Shown in pieces: positions 12,606-23,845 of a stretch of 64,000 nt of DNA. Source of the DNA: Labia minor (taxonomy: Eukaryota; Arthropoda; Insecta; Dermaptera; Spongiphoridae); contig OY720346.1 of assembly GCA_963082975.1 (NCBI GenBank), forward strand, positions 38,529,787 through 38,593,786, written 5' to 3'. Below the pieces are notes generated by a model that searched no databases, was not told the origin of the DNA, and worked only from the letters and a program-made list of their open reading frames with translations. Every line of letters begins with the position of its first letter. Within the stretch, counting starts at the first letter, position 1. The translations under genes were made by a program, and so were the position numbers.

Positions 12606-13468
12606 TTCTTGTTATTATTATTTTTTTTTAATAGTCTCTAAAAAACGACTTTCTTGACAACAAATTTTTTGAAAAGTCGTATTATTATTAATTAAAATTA
12701 TATATTAAATTTAATAATATGGGTGAAGGAGAGGATCATTAGAAAAATTCTTGGTCTGAGAATAACAAAAAAATTTTTGAGAATTTTTTTTTTCAACTTT
12801 TAAATGTCGTGTTATAGCAAAGTTTCAGACACACGTGAAGTAATCTTAATCCATTCTCTCTTGATCCTTTAAAATGAATTTATTCTTTCTTTTCTTCAAT
12901 CTATCACCATCGTTCATCTCATTTGTTCTATTTATATTTAAATTTATTTTTTTAAAGTTGAAAAGTTAAATTAATATTATTTTATTCTAAAAAGTACATT
13001 AAGGAAATGAAATCATCGTTATAATCGAACAAAAGCATTGTATTATATTATTCAAAAGAAAAAATTTGAACAAGAAAAAAAGAGGTAAAATTATATATAT
13101 AAGCATTTAACTTCTATTATTATAAGCAAATATATATATATAACCTTCCTTTCAACTTTTAACTGAACCATTTTTTTAAAAGTGAATAAAAAACGATGAT
13201 ATTAAAAAAAAGACATAATTTCCAATAAATAATTAAACTGTTATTCCATTCATTGATGTCCTATTATTCCGATTTTATAAACTTTTGCACAAAGATTTAA
13301 CATTTACCTACATAATTTAGCATATAAAATACATCATTCTGTTATTATTACTGTTTTTAAGAATCTCTAAGTTTTACTGCATACCGTTTTAAGGTAAATT
13401 AATTATGTAATTTAAAGAAAAAAGTTGAAAAGGATGAAATGTAATATTGTGTGGCTTATTTTAAAAAA

Positions 13469-14260
13469 TCTGGAGTGTCTCCACTCGACTCTCTCGCAAT
13501 TGGAATTGGATTAAATAACATGCATTATATTTAAATTAAATTTAATTAATTATAAATTATAAATTAAAATTAATAAATAATATTTATTAAACCAGCGCGT
13601 GTTTGAAACTTTGTTGATGATACCACGTCACGTGCTGGCGCGTGATTAGCATTCAACGTGTTAAAAAAGTTAATTCTGGTACTTTCAGTGATTTAATCAA
13701 GCCGAAATTCTTTATATAGCAGTTTTATACAATTTTTAATCACGTGAAAAACTATCAAAAATATATATCTATATTTTTACGGTCAGTTTAGAGCAGTGAT
13801 TCTCAACCTGGGCGATTATTTGACTATACGATTTTGGGGGGCGAAATCATTTTCAACTCTAAAAAAAGGTTAGATGATTTTGCGAACAGGCTTTTTAAAC
13901 ATTTCCTCTTTTTTCAAGTTTTTTCAAAATGGTTCTAAATAAAAAGGTCAGATGATTTTGCAATCAGGTTCTGAAACTCGATTTTTCAATATGGCTCTAA
14001 GTATCACTTATATTTTGGGGTCGTTTTGTCCAAAAAGGTTGAGAAACACTGGTTCAGAGGAAAAAAAACCAAAACGTTGTAGGTAATGACCCTCTTCCGA
14101 CTGAGCTACATTTCTCAAAAGTTGATAGAAAACTACGAATTTTGAATAATGCTCGTGTACCAAACTTCATTATTCTAGCTCAAACCATTTTTGCGCAATC
14201 TTGTCTACATACACACACACTGAGACAGACATTTTTCTCAACCTTACCTGGCGAGATAGT
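13469..14260 (+). repeat. L-family element, copy a, interrupted by a hAT element
   Basis: Begins TCTGGAGTGTCTCCACTCGA followed by CTATCTCGC, then an AT-rich stretch, a block with CACGTCACGTG, TACTTTCAGTGATT, TTTACGGTCAGTTTAGAG, then (after the hAT insertion at 13794-14051) GACCCTCTTCCGACTGAGCT, TTGATAGAAAACTACGAATT, CTACATACACACACACTGAG, ending ACCTGGCGAGATAGTAAAA. Non-coding; class uncertain. Confidence 0.72.
13794..14051 (+). mobile_element. Non-autonomous hAT element inside L copy a
   Basis: Left end CAGTGATTCTCAACCTGGGC, right end read inward CAGTGTTTCTCAACCTTTTT. Flanked by GTTTAGAG (13786-13793) and GTTCAGAG (14052-14059), an 8-bp target duplication with one change. The uninterrupted L copy d reads CAGTTTAGAGGAAAA at this place, confirming the insertion. 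258 bp; TCTAAAAAAAGGTTAGATGATTTTGCGA-type units repeat inside. No coding. Confidence 0.85.
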
Positions 14261-14269
14261 AAAAAAAAC

Positions 14270-14759
14270 TTAATTGATATGAGGTTGTTTTTATTTTTTA
14301 TAATTTTCTCACCTATTTAATACATTTAAATAGATACATCTATATTTTAAGTTTAGTGACCATCGAGAACGAAGCCTTCGAATTTATGTATCAATTTTGA
14401 ATCTAAATAATTTTGGAGAGGTACAATTCTTTGTCCATGATTATAAGTGCTAAGCAAACCCCATAGTCTAAATAGGTAGAGAGAAAGGTCTAAAAATATG
14501 ATATAAAGCCTTCGAATAAATTATAATTGATCAATTATTATTATTTTTATTATTATTATTATCTCGTTTATTATTCTGTATTTTTTTTGAAGATGAAGGT
14601 AAAATAGGTATATATATTGGTATATATAAAGTTTAGATTACTTTTAAATGTAATTAAAAGTTAAAAATAGGGGGAGTGTTTTTCCCCCATGTCGATGATT
14701 ACAATGTAAATATATAGATATAAATAAAAGGGGGGAAAAATTTAATTTATTATTCGAAA
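14270..14759. other. Anonymous AT-rich DNA
   Basis: Low-complexity ATT runs near 14535-14560 and a run of G at 14669-14673. Nothing recognisable. Confidence 0.5.
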
Positions 14760-15228
14760 AAGTAATTTGATAAAAATAATTATTAGGGTAGAGAATAGCA
14801 ATTTAATTGTCCATGTTTATAAAACAATGGGGGATGGTGGTCCCTAGCGAGTGCTATCATGCAAAGGTGTAATCTACTTTACAGACAAATCTAAGATGAC
14901 AAATTAAATTAATTGGTGTATTTTCATAAAGAAATATTTTTAATTTAAAAAAATTATAATTTGAAATTCATTCATTTTATTTATATTTATATAAACTAAT
15001 TGATTAAACATGATTTATATTTGTTCATATTTATTTCTTGGAAAAAGATGAAAAAATAGGTAAATATATTTCAAAAAAGTAGAACGATGTTGCCTTTAAA
15101 GCCATTTAGTATTGCTTTCAGATCATTTTAAGAACTGTTGAAAGAAAAAAATTGCTCCGCCTAACGTATATGCAATCAGATAAACACTGCCGTTAAACAA
15201 ATGAATAATATCAGGGGTAGAATTTGTT
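14760..15228 (-). repeat. P repeat, copy 1
   Basis: The reverse strand matches 23448-23845 in several blocks: CTACCCCTGATATTATTCAT, GCATATACGTTAGGCGGAGC, GCATGATAG, GGACAATTAAATTGCTATTC and CTCTACCCTAATAATTATTT. Two diverged copies of one non-coding element in opposite orientation; class unknown. Confidence 0.55.
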
Positions 15229-17093
15229 TATTTTATTATAGAAATTGTATAAAAATAAACTGTACCATAAATGAATAAGTGAACTTGGAACCCTTTTCTT
15301 TAAGTTTTCAAAATCAAATTGAATTTTTTTATTATTCTTACCTTTTGAATTAAGAAGAAAATATAAATACATATTTATTTATAAGTTTCAAATATTTTAA
15401 CAGATGAGTGAAATATCAAACTTTTGAAAATATTTGTAATTTTTAACATCACTTCTCTCTTTTTATAATATACTAAAAATGAATTTACATACATGTATTT
15501 ATTAAAATTTATTTATATATTTATACCTATATAGGTTAGAATTAATCTTTTTTAGAGTTTTGATTACATGATTAATTATATAATAATATTTTTTTCCCAG
15601 ATTTTATAAAAGTATATATACAATTATATAAGATGATAGGTTTAATCAAATGGACTATAGACAGATTTGTTTACTAAAAACATTTTATTACATTAGAAAA
15701 AAATTTTAAATAAAATATATAATACAATAATATATTCTTATCTAAAAACAAATTGGTTTTTATAGTCCACATTCTTATCTTATATTATTAATAACTAAAT
15801 AACACATTTAATGGTTTTCCAACTTTTTAAAATCTAATTTACCTAACCTTAACACACAACAATCCCTTCTCATTGTTGTGATACAAACTTAGGAATATTA
15901 AAGTAATATAATTAATATTATTTATTTATCAATATTAAATTAACATAATAAATATTATTTATTTATTAATATTAAATTAATATTATTTATTCATCAATAT
16001 TAATTAATAATATTAATTATTTTTAAATAATTCATAATAATAATAAATTGTCATTCCAACTTAGAAATATTAAAATAATATAATTATTATTTTACATATA
16101 TATCTAAATAGGTAGTTAGAAATACAATTCTAAATTTAATTTAATTTAATTAAGAAAAAAACGTAAATTTCATCGTTTTAAAATCGTTCAAGAAGAAAAA
16201 AAATGACTAGCAAAATAACAAGATTGTTTTTATTATCTAATCTAAAACATTATTTATTTATTTTTTCTAAACGGTCGTCTGTGTGAGTGTCTGTTTTCGG
16301 CGGATACCAGAAAGGAAATGAACCAAAAACAAAAGATTTATTCGTCGTGTAAGAGAGAAAGAGAGAGTAAGAGAGAGAAAGAAAATCAAGCAAGCAACCC
16401 TTTTTCTCCTTCTTTTTCATTTGATTACAAGATTGTTTCACATTAATATCTCTAATTTTCCTGTTTCTATTTCTTCTCCTCCTCTCTTAACCACCCCCTC
16501 CCAAACATCCCCCCCCCACCCCGTTATTTTATCTGTCTTCCACCAATTTCCTGACGTAATTCATCACGTTTTTCATCGCCATTGCAGACAACTTTAAGCT
16601 CGATTTGCATAGAGCCTTTTCCAGGGGTTCCTACTTTCTATTACTGTAACTTTTACTAAACCCTTTAACTTTCTCCATTCTCCTCTTAATCCCGACAACT
16701 ACCATTACTCAATTTCCAAACGGCTACGAATTTACTTTCTATTGATATGCAAACGTATATATATATATATAATTTTTATTCCATTTGAAAAATTTACATA
16801 CGAGTATTAAGTATCCTATTATTTTACTGTTTCTTGCTTTATCTCTATGATTTAATGTTATTATGAATATTTTTCTGAAAAAATGAAAAAATTATATAAA
16901 TGATGAAAAATATTTTTAGTGATATAAATAGTTTTTTGGATGCCTAAAAATTAAAATAATAATAATATTTAGTTTAGTCACCTGATTTAAAGAAACCTAT
17001 ATTATTTGTTTTTTGGTTACTAAATTTTTACTTTTTGTTCTATTATTGTATCAAATGGTATATAATAATGTATAAAGATTGGGATGTACATAT
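15229..17093. other. Anonymous AT-rich DNA with purine/pyrimidine tracts
   Basis: Contains the AT direct repeats at 15889-16090, a GAGA-rich tract (16350-16385) and a pyrimidine-rich stretch with C8 (16470-16530). No coding resemblance. Confidence 0.5.
15889..16090. repeat. AT-rich direct repeats
   Basis: CTTAGGAATATTAAAGTAAT near 15889 recurs as CTTAGAAATATTAAAATAAT near 16060, bracketing three units of TATTATTTATTTATCAATAT then TAAATTAA. A low-complexity minisatellite. Confidence 0.5.
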
Positions 17094-17345
17094 GTGCCAC
17101 TGAGAAGCCAAACCAATTAACTCCAATTTTTAAAATTTTGCTCATAATGCTATGCAATGTAATGTAAGGTAATCTGCAACATATATTATTAAGTGAATGA
17201 TAAACTTGACAATCTTAATATTGCAATGCAATATACATTTTTCTGTAATCAATAAACCTGAATTTAATACAAGCTGTGAACTTTGGACTTCATTTTCTCA
17301 ATTTGTTTATATGTGGAGTTAATCGCCTTTGCTTCTGAGTTGCAC
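17094..17345 (-). repeat. MITE S, copy 2
   Basis: Same inverted repeats (GTGCCACTGAGAAGCCAAAC then CAATTAACTCC; GGAGTTAATCGCCTTTGCTT then CTGAGT), but the body is reversed relative to copies 1 and 3, with AATGCTATGCAATGTAATGT near the left end. The flanks contain ACAT..ATGT, which may be part of a longer inverted end. Confidence 0.72.
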
Positions 17346-17420
17346 AAATGTAAATTTTCAACGAACTTAAGTGAGTTTATAAAATCGTTCAGTCTGTCGT
17401 TCTGTCCGACATCAAACTCA

Positions 17421-17677
17421 AAATTTTGAAATTCTGACTTCAGATTCGGAAAGAGCATCAAAAAGTAGTATGTAAAGTGCCTTTCATTTTTTGATACCCC
17501 CTCGGGAACATGGTCAAAATGGCGTTCAAAGTTGAAATTTTTAATATTTAAAAATGCGAAATTTTAAATTCTGATTTCAGATTCGAATATTGTATCGAAA
17601 AGTATTAGTGTAAAGTGTTTTTTATTTTTTGATATCACTTCAGGAACATAGTCAGAATGGCGTCCAAAGTTAAAAAT
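17421..17677. repeat. Two-unit tandem repeat, about 118 bp per unit
   Basis: Units at 17421-17540 and 17559-17677 share ATTCTGA.TTCAGATTCG, AAAGTATTA/GTAGTATGTAAAGTG, ATTTTTTGATA.C, GGAACAT.GTCA.AATGGCGT and CAAAGTT. Diverged, so old. It directly follows MITE S copy 2. Confidence 0.6.
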
Positions 17678-17842
17678 TTTGATCGACATTGTTTTTTAAA
17701 ATAATAAAATACATTTTTAAATATAAACATTTTTTGTAATTTAATTTATACTACAAATTTAAAATAAATAATTTCAATAATATTTATATTTAATCTTGAC
17801 TTATTTATAACTTAAATTAATCCGAACTTTAGTTCGTTTTGG

Positions 17843-17930
17843 CAATGCAAGCTTGGGCATTCCCAGATGTTTTTAATACATAAGATTATTAATGTATAAT
17901 CAAAAAGGCTATAAATAAATAAAAAATATT
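17843..17930 (+). repeat. Possible LINE 3' end
   Basis: Ends in AAAAAGGCTATAAATAAATA, the same tail as the RTE-like element ending near 37185. Upstream sequence is too short and AT-rich to assign. Confidence 0.3.
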
Positions 17931-19258
17931 TAGTTTTTTCAGTTTTAATATTTGTAATGTTAAACAGTAAATTAATAATATACTATTTTTGAAAGAATTT
18001 GAATTCTTATCCCATTTCAGTTAATTTAGACTTTTTATTTTAAAGCTTTATTTATTTTTTTAATTATTTCAAGTAATACATATTTTTGAATATATGAATA
18101 ATATAAGAATTTTTTTTTTTAAATTTTAAAAGACTTTAATTGTAAAATAAGTATTATTTTTTTATAAATTTAAATTAATATTAATTCAAAATAACTTTAC
18201 AATTAATTATTATTCTTTCATTTATTTTGATTAAATATTTTAAGTTAAAAAAAAGTATACAAGCCATTTAGAAGATTCAATATACAATATAAATTTAATA
18301 TATTCTTATATACATATATATATCGTTTATATATTCAACATATATGCTTGTCCGTTGGTCCATATGCTGAAAAAGGAAGGAATAGCAATGCTGATAACAG
18401 CATTTGTTTGATATACATATAAATGCTTAAGATTTATACCTTTGTATATCTATCTCCAGGTTGGATAGACCATTTTTTTCTTAGTCGTAAGGATTTGTTA
18501 TACTTCCTTTCACTCGTGTGTGCTTGAGCGTGTGTGTGTGTGTATGTGTATTCCTGCTGCCTTATCGACCCAGGGGAAGGAGGCCTTTCTCCGGACCACT
18601 GCAGCCTAGAGAATGAAAATAGTCAAGAAGACAACCCCTTTTCAACGTAAGAAACAATTGAATTCACAAACAAATACCCAGGCGCATATTCTCTCTAAAT
18701 GTTTTTTTGTTTTTTTGTTTTTTTGTGCTTCAATTCGTTTAACATCCAATAATGATTTAAATTACGAACAATTAGCTTCTCAAGTACCTTTTTTTCAGAT
18801 AGTTAAAAGAAATAAGTTGTTTGCATAAAAACTGTCAATCTTTTAAGCCCTTGAAATAATTGGATTACATGAATAAAGAAGCTAGAGATGGGAGAAATGA
18901 AATAAAGAATAAAAAGAGAATGAAATTTTAGAGATAATTTATAATATTTAAAAGAAAAGTTCAATATTTACATTGACTATTTTATTCAAATCAATTTTAA
19001 ATATACATATAATATAACAAAACAAAAAAAATGAAATATGAATTAGAATTCTTTTTTTTTTAATTAAAATTAAAATTATTACACAATATATTTTATGTAG
19101 ATAATAGAATATATTTTAATTAAAAGAGACTTAAAACAGTCATCTGCTATAAAATAAAAGATAACAAAAATCTCCAGGCCATTTTCACTCACACTTTGAA
19201 AATCAATTAAAGATCAATTCAAAAATGGATAAATTCAAATATTTTAATATATCTAGGG
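17931..19258. other. Anonymous AT-rich DNA
   Basis: A (GT)n stretch near 18530 and a GC-richer patch at 18560-18610 (TATCGACCCAGGGGAAGGAG) stand out. No protein resemblance found. Confidence 0.5.
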
Positions 19259-19410
19259 CAGTGATTCTCAACCTTTTTTTTACACTTTTAACGGTTTGAA
19301 AATTTGGCGACACACAAAGTAAAAGATAAGTGTAAAAATCTGATCTCATTATGAAAAAAACTCGGAAGCGCCTCTTTACATTTGGAAAATTTGGCGGCAC
19401 ATTTTGATAA
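19259..19410 (+). repeat. hAT-type remnant
   Basis: CAGTGATTCTCAACCTTTTT start, then TTGGCGACACACAAAG and TTTGGAAAATTTGGCGGCAC. The right end is missing; the 860-bp duplicated block begins immediately after. Confidence 0.5.
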
Positions 19411-19412
19411 TC

Positions 19413-20269
19413 TATAATATATCCTATTATATTAAATAACATGAGAATGAAATAGAAAAGAGATTAATTAGAAGAAAAGATGATATATACATTTTCAAAT
19501 TCTAATAAAATGTGTAAATAATTATAAATTAAACTTTGTGCAGATATATCACGTTAAATATATATATATATATATTAATAAATAAAATATCATTCTTAAT
19601 ATGAATATGAAATAAAAAACAAATATGATATTTTTCTATTAAAATAATTATTAAAAAAATCAGTAAATCATTTGAGACTTTATTACAATGATGGTAGAGG
19701 TGATGTTAATTGATCGCTTTATATTGGTGAATTATGATAATTTCAATAGAAAATACACTTACGCTTTTGATATAGTAGAGAGAAAGAGTGTCATCGCCGT
19801 CCGCCTGGTTTGAGTTGGCATGCGCACTCACACAACGAAATCGACTGACTGAGCGTTGACTCGACTAGGAGCTCCTGACATTTAGGCAACCTACAATACA
19901 AGCCACCCAATTTAAACTTGAAATATTTAAATAGTATTCTCTATTATTAATTATTATTCGTATTAATTCTGCATCTAATATTTCCATAAAAATTTTTAAT
20001 AATTTTAAAATAAATTTATATATTTGATTTTCTAATATAAGAAACGAATGGTTATCAATTTTAATGGAATTTAGAAAAAAAATAAACAAATAAAAATTTT
20101 AAAAGAAACTATTGGAAAATAAAATATGAATAATAGTATAATATCAAGATAATTACAAGATGATAGATATATCATATATATTAGGTTTTTTGGAGTATTC
20201 TTTTGATATTTTCATAAATGGGTTTAAATAGAATTAATAAAAATAGAAAAGTAAAGAGCTATCAAAAGA
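19413..20269. repeat. 860-bp duplicated block, copy 2
   Basis: Second copy of the block at 701-1566, same orientation, 18.7 kb away. It starts right after a hAT remnant (19259-19410) and ends in unrelated AT-rich sequence, whereas copy 1 continues into a LINE tail. The different flanks show the block itself is the unit. Confidence 0.8.
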
Positions 20270-20643
20270 TGATTTAATACGAGATAAAAAAAGAAAATCT
20301 AAACAAAATTTATACAAAATTGATTAAGGTACCTTAAGCCTATACCAGTCTATGCCAGTAGGTATAGATGATTATTAAGAATAAGTAAATTTGAATCATA
20401 TATATTAGGTTAGTGTTTCATATTTTCTCTCTTTAAATGACAGTGGGGTAAAAAAGATCATCCACCCCCTTTTGTATTGAATGAGGTATGCGATACTATC
20501 TATCCGATCATAAGATATACAGTTTTTAACAAAACTTTGACTGATAACATTTTGTTGAAATAAGAAGACTTTTTGGATTAATACTATAGTTTTGTGAGTT
20601 TAGCAAATTTATGAAATGTATTTGTTTTAAACTGATTTTAGCT

Positions 20644-20865
20644 TCAATGGTCCTTGTGCGAATGAGCTGCATTTGTCAAAAGTTGATAGAAAACTACGAA
20701 TTTTGAATATTGCCCGTTTACAAAATTTCATTATTGTAGCTCAATGCGTAATCTTGTCTACACACACACAGAGAGACATTTTTCTCAACCTTATTGAAAA
20801 TGACTCAGAGACCTTCAAAACGTATAACATCGTCAAAATCTCGCCATTGAAAATTTCCGTGATCT
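20644..20865 (+). repeat. L-family element, copy b, right part only
   Basis: Contains GAGCTGCATTTGTCAAAAGT, TGATAGAAAACTACGAATTT, GACATTTTTCTCAACCTTAT and AATGACTCAGAGACCTTCAA. The 5' half and both hairpin ends are missing. Immediately followed by R copy A. Confidence 0.65.
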
Positions 20866-20887
20866 CTCATCTATATATATAAAATAA

Positions 20888-21521
20888 GTTGACCTGTGGC
20901 CAGGTCCGAACCGACCGACGGTTTGAAGTAAATTAATTAGCAGCTACAGAAACAATTTCAAATAATTTTAATATATCTATTAATGTAATAAAAACAGATA
21001 TGGATACATAAATAATAAATATAAACATTTTTAATTTTATTTTATTTATAATATATATGCAAGACCAGGCTGTGACGTCATGAATGGCTGGATGACGTCA
21101 TATAATTTTAATTCAAGAAAAAACTAATAAATATGATTTTTCTCGAGGATAAAACCAATACAAAGTGCATGATTCGTGGTGATATATAAAAAAATCTCCT
21201 TTGGTGTGAAAATAACCCTTTCCTTCCTATCGTCGATCGCTAATACTACCACTTCCGGTTTCCGGAATTGCACCAAAAGTTGATCAATTCATCCCACTGA
21301 TGCATTAAGTAAATATACCAAATTTCATCAAAATCGGTTGAGCCGTTCAGGCTGTACACATCTATACGGACGGACAGACGGACGGACGGACAGACGGACA
21401 GACATCATGCTAAAAATACTTTTTTCTGTTTAGAAAATGCATGATTCGTGGAGATATGTAAAAATCTCCACATGTGAAATTTGGTGTGAAAACAATACCT
21501 CCCTTACTATCGTCGGTCGGT
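20888..21521 (+). repeat. R-family element, copy A (full length)
   Basis: About 634 bp. The left end reads GTTGACCTGTGGCCAGGTCC followed by GAACCGACCGACGG; the right end reads CTATCGTCGGTCGGTAA, so the ends share an inverted ACCGACCGACG core. Inside are two TGACGTCA motifs (21073-21080 and 21093-21100), a TTCCGGTTTCCGG-like box, a (GGAC/GACA)n tract around 21362-21402, and an internal direct repeat starting near 21166 and again near 21438. No coding capacity. It looks like a non-autonomous DNA element, class unknown. Confidence 0.8.
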
Positions 21522-21540
21522 AATTATCTCAATCAAAAAT

Positions 21541-21706
21541 CATATGGAAAAATCTCCTCATGTGAAATTTGGTGTGAAAATAACCCTTCCCTTCCTATTG
21601 TCGTTCGCTAATACTACCACTTCCTGTTTCCGGATTTGCACCAAAAGTTAATCAATTCATCCCACTGATGTATTAAGTAAATATACCAAATTTCATCAAA
21701 ATCGGT
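21541..21706 (+). repeat. R-family partial copy directly behind copy A
   Basis: Starts at the AAAAATCTCCTCATGTG segment of the internal repeat and runs through the CCTATTGTCG, TTCCTGTTTCCGG and AAATCGGTTG blocks, then stops before the GGAC tract. It lies 20 bp after copy A in the same orientation. The arrangement suits unequal exchange through the element's internal direct repeat. Confidence 0.7.
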
Positions 21707-21838
21707 TGTCTGCATATTGCTCAGAATTTAAAAATTTTTGCATATTGCAATTATATTTATTTTATTTTATAAATTGTCTCAAGTCTCTAACTTTGAATTT
21801 TCTCAAATTTCATTATAATTAAAAATATTCAATAATAA

Positions 21839-22368
21839 TCTTCTTCTTCTTCTTCTTCTTCTTCTATTATAGGCCTAAGGCCTGTTCTTCTTCACTATCC
21901 TCAGGTCTTTTTTGGGAAGAGTACGCCCAGCAGTCAGCCCATTTTTTTCGGTGGCTTGGTCTCTTGTGTTGCTGGCCTTCCATCCCGGGCTATATTCTCA
22001 AGAGCCCTTCCGCGTTGGCTCTTCCTACGTGTTCGTTCCATTTTTACGGCGAATCTTAACCCATTTGCCGTAATAGGTTCGTTGCCGTGTCGTCAATGTG
22101 TTAATCATTCCAATTTTCGAGGCTGTGTGTGGTTCTTTGAGCAATTGTGATTTGCGTCTCTTGAGTAGATTGCTAGTCTCATCTCCGAGACGTGGATGTT
22201 CTTAGTTAAGTCGAAGCCCCCCAACACGACAAGGTGACATCCATGGTGGGGCTTGCCGGAGGCAGCTGATGTTAGTTAAATTGAAAATTTTTGTTCTTAG
22301 TTGGAATCGAACTCCGACTTCTTGCGTGGAAAGTTGGTATCCTACGCTCTCGGCTACCCTGCCCCCAA
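21839..22368 (-). repeat. tRNA-derived SINE (or SINE/LINE composite) with AAG tail
   Basis: On the reverse strand: head GGGTAGCCGAGAGCGTAGGA (pol III A-box-like) and AGTTCGATTCCAA (B box, near 22304-22316), then CATCAGCTGCCTCCGGCAAG, a GC-richer body and GAACAGGCCTTAGGCCTATA followed by (AAG)n at 21839-21866. The head would be a pseudo-tRNA. At about 530 bp it is long for a SINE, so the body may come from a partner LINE. Confidence 0.65.
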
Positions 22369-22469
22369 TAATAATCAAGCAATGAAAATAAAATATCAAA
22401 ATGAAATGATCAGGAAATATTATACTCTATTTCACTATTATAACAAATACAATACGTACGAACCATAGG

Positions 22470-23265
22470 CGGAGGAAATATTAGGAGATACCATTGGGAG
22501 TTCAGGCCAAATCGATCAACCTTAATTAAGATATTTCCATTATGTGACAGATATTAAAAAAAAAACCGCGAATTCAATATTTCTGTTCACTAATTATTTG
22601 TAGACTTTAGTAAAACATACGCATGACTCAATACATCCGGATAAACATTTTCAAATTTTGATCTTTAAATTTGTCTTGAAGGTATTAAAGAAAGAATAAG
22701 ATGCGGAAATCAATTTTAAATTATTAGGTTAGGACGACTTAAATATAATAGGAGATTCGGCAATTGCAATTACAGATAGCGAGGAAAAATTAATGGAGGT
22801 TTGGAATTAATAGTGATAAGAAAAAATATTTAGTAACAAAGAGGAAGAGTATTAACATACAAAATCTTAATATATAAAATGTAGAATTTGAATATGTAGA
22901 AAAATTGAATGTAATCACGAAAGATAATAATATTTGAGAAGAATTTAAATCGATGTTGCAATCGGGAAACACCTGTTATCATGCAGTAAAGAGGCTTATC
23001 TCATCAATATTATTATCAAAGGGGATCAAAATTAAAATATATAAAACAATTATGCTGCGATAGGCAGGGCACGTGGCTAGAATGGGAGAGGAAAAAGATA
23101 TTGGTGGGGAGACCGATTGGAAAACGTCCGCTTGGAAAACCGATGACGCGTAGGAAGAGACGTAAGACAGATGGGACAAGGGCTCAGGATAGGGACACTT
23201 GGAGAAATGTGGTTGTTGCGGCCAAGAACTTTCGAGTACCTTTGAGCACATAGATAGATAGATAT
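22470..23265 (+). pseudogene. GATA-tail LINE, broken reverse transcriptase with 3' tail
   Basis: Translated in shifting frames it shows the fingers region (YHWEFRPNRST, then LLFVDF-like), a degraded catalytic zone (DDLNIIGDSAIAITDSEEKL), the thumb (YLVTKR-like, VEKLNVITKDNN, NTCYHAVKRL, KGIKIKIYKTI) and the connection AGHVARMGEE, then the 3' tail with AACTTTCGAGTACC and (TAGA)n. Stops and frameshifts are frequent, and the segment holding the conserved GVRQG motif appears deleted near 22680-22720. A dead, internally deleted non-LTR retrotransposon. Confidence 0.7.
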
Positions 23266-23446
23266 AACATATACAATAATAATATATATAATTAATTTAC
23301 TGATTAAAAATATATTTTAAATAAGAACACAAAAAGTAATGAATGTTTCATGTAATATACTGATTGAAACAAAATGGATGAAAACCTTTTACTACTTTCA
23401 ACCAAATACTATGTACCACTCGGGGGTACAGGGGGCGGAGTAATAT
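23266..23446 (+). repeat. Helitron-like tail, truncated, behind a GATA-tail LINE
   Basis: From the TAGA repeat through CATATACAATAATAATATAT, GAATGTTTCATGTAATATAC and CTACTTTCAACCAAATACTA to CTCGGGGGTACAGGGGGCGG, where it is cut before the stem can close. It matches 1676-1850 closely. Confidence 0.6.
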
Positions 23447-23447
23447 T

Positions 23448-23845
23448 TTACCCCTGTTATTATTCATTTGTTTGACAAAAGTGTTTAGTTGTTTGCATAT
23501 ACGTTAGGCGGACCAATTTTTATTTTCTTGCAAAGTTCTGAAAATGTTAAACAAAACTTAAGAGTTGACATTATTTTTGTAATATAATGCAACAAAATCT
23601 ATTACTTTTAATCAAGTAGTTTATATAAATATAATGATTGAATTTCAAACTGTAATTTTTTTTTAAATAAAAAGTCCTATTTTTCTTTATAAAAAAACGA
23701 TTAATTTAGATTTGGCTGTGATGACATTTCTAGTACACACACACAGCTTTGCATGATAGAACTACAGTAGAAATGTCCATCTGTTTTATTTTATATTCAT
23801 AGACAATTAAATTACTATTTTCTACCCTAATAATTATTTATATTT
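23448..23845 (+). repeat. P repeat, copy 2
   Basis: Second copy of the P repeat: ACCCCTGTTATTATTCATTT, GCATATACGTTAGGCGGACC, GCTTTGCATGATAGAACTAC and CTACCCTAATAATTATTT. Its left edge abuts the broken Helitron-like tail at 23446, so P or a deletion cut that tail. Confidence 0.55.

Noticed and set aside
21362..21402. GGAC/GACA repeats as a CRISPR-like array
   Set aside because: No spacers; a simple tetranucleotide tract inside a eukaryotic repeat.
22202..22399. Open frame and possible tRNA gene on the minus strand
   Set aside because: The tRNA-like boxes belong to a SINE head; there is no foldable full tRNA cloverleaf, and the frame follows the SINE.
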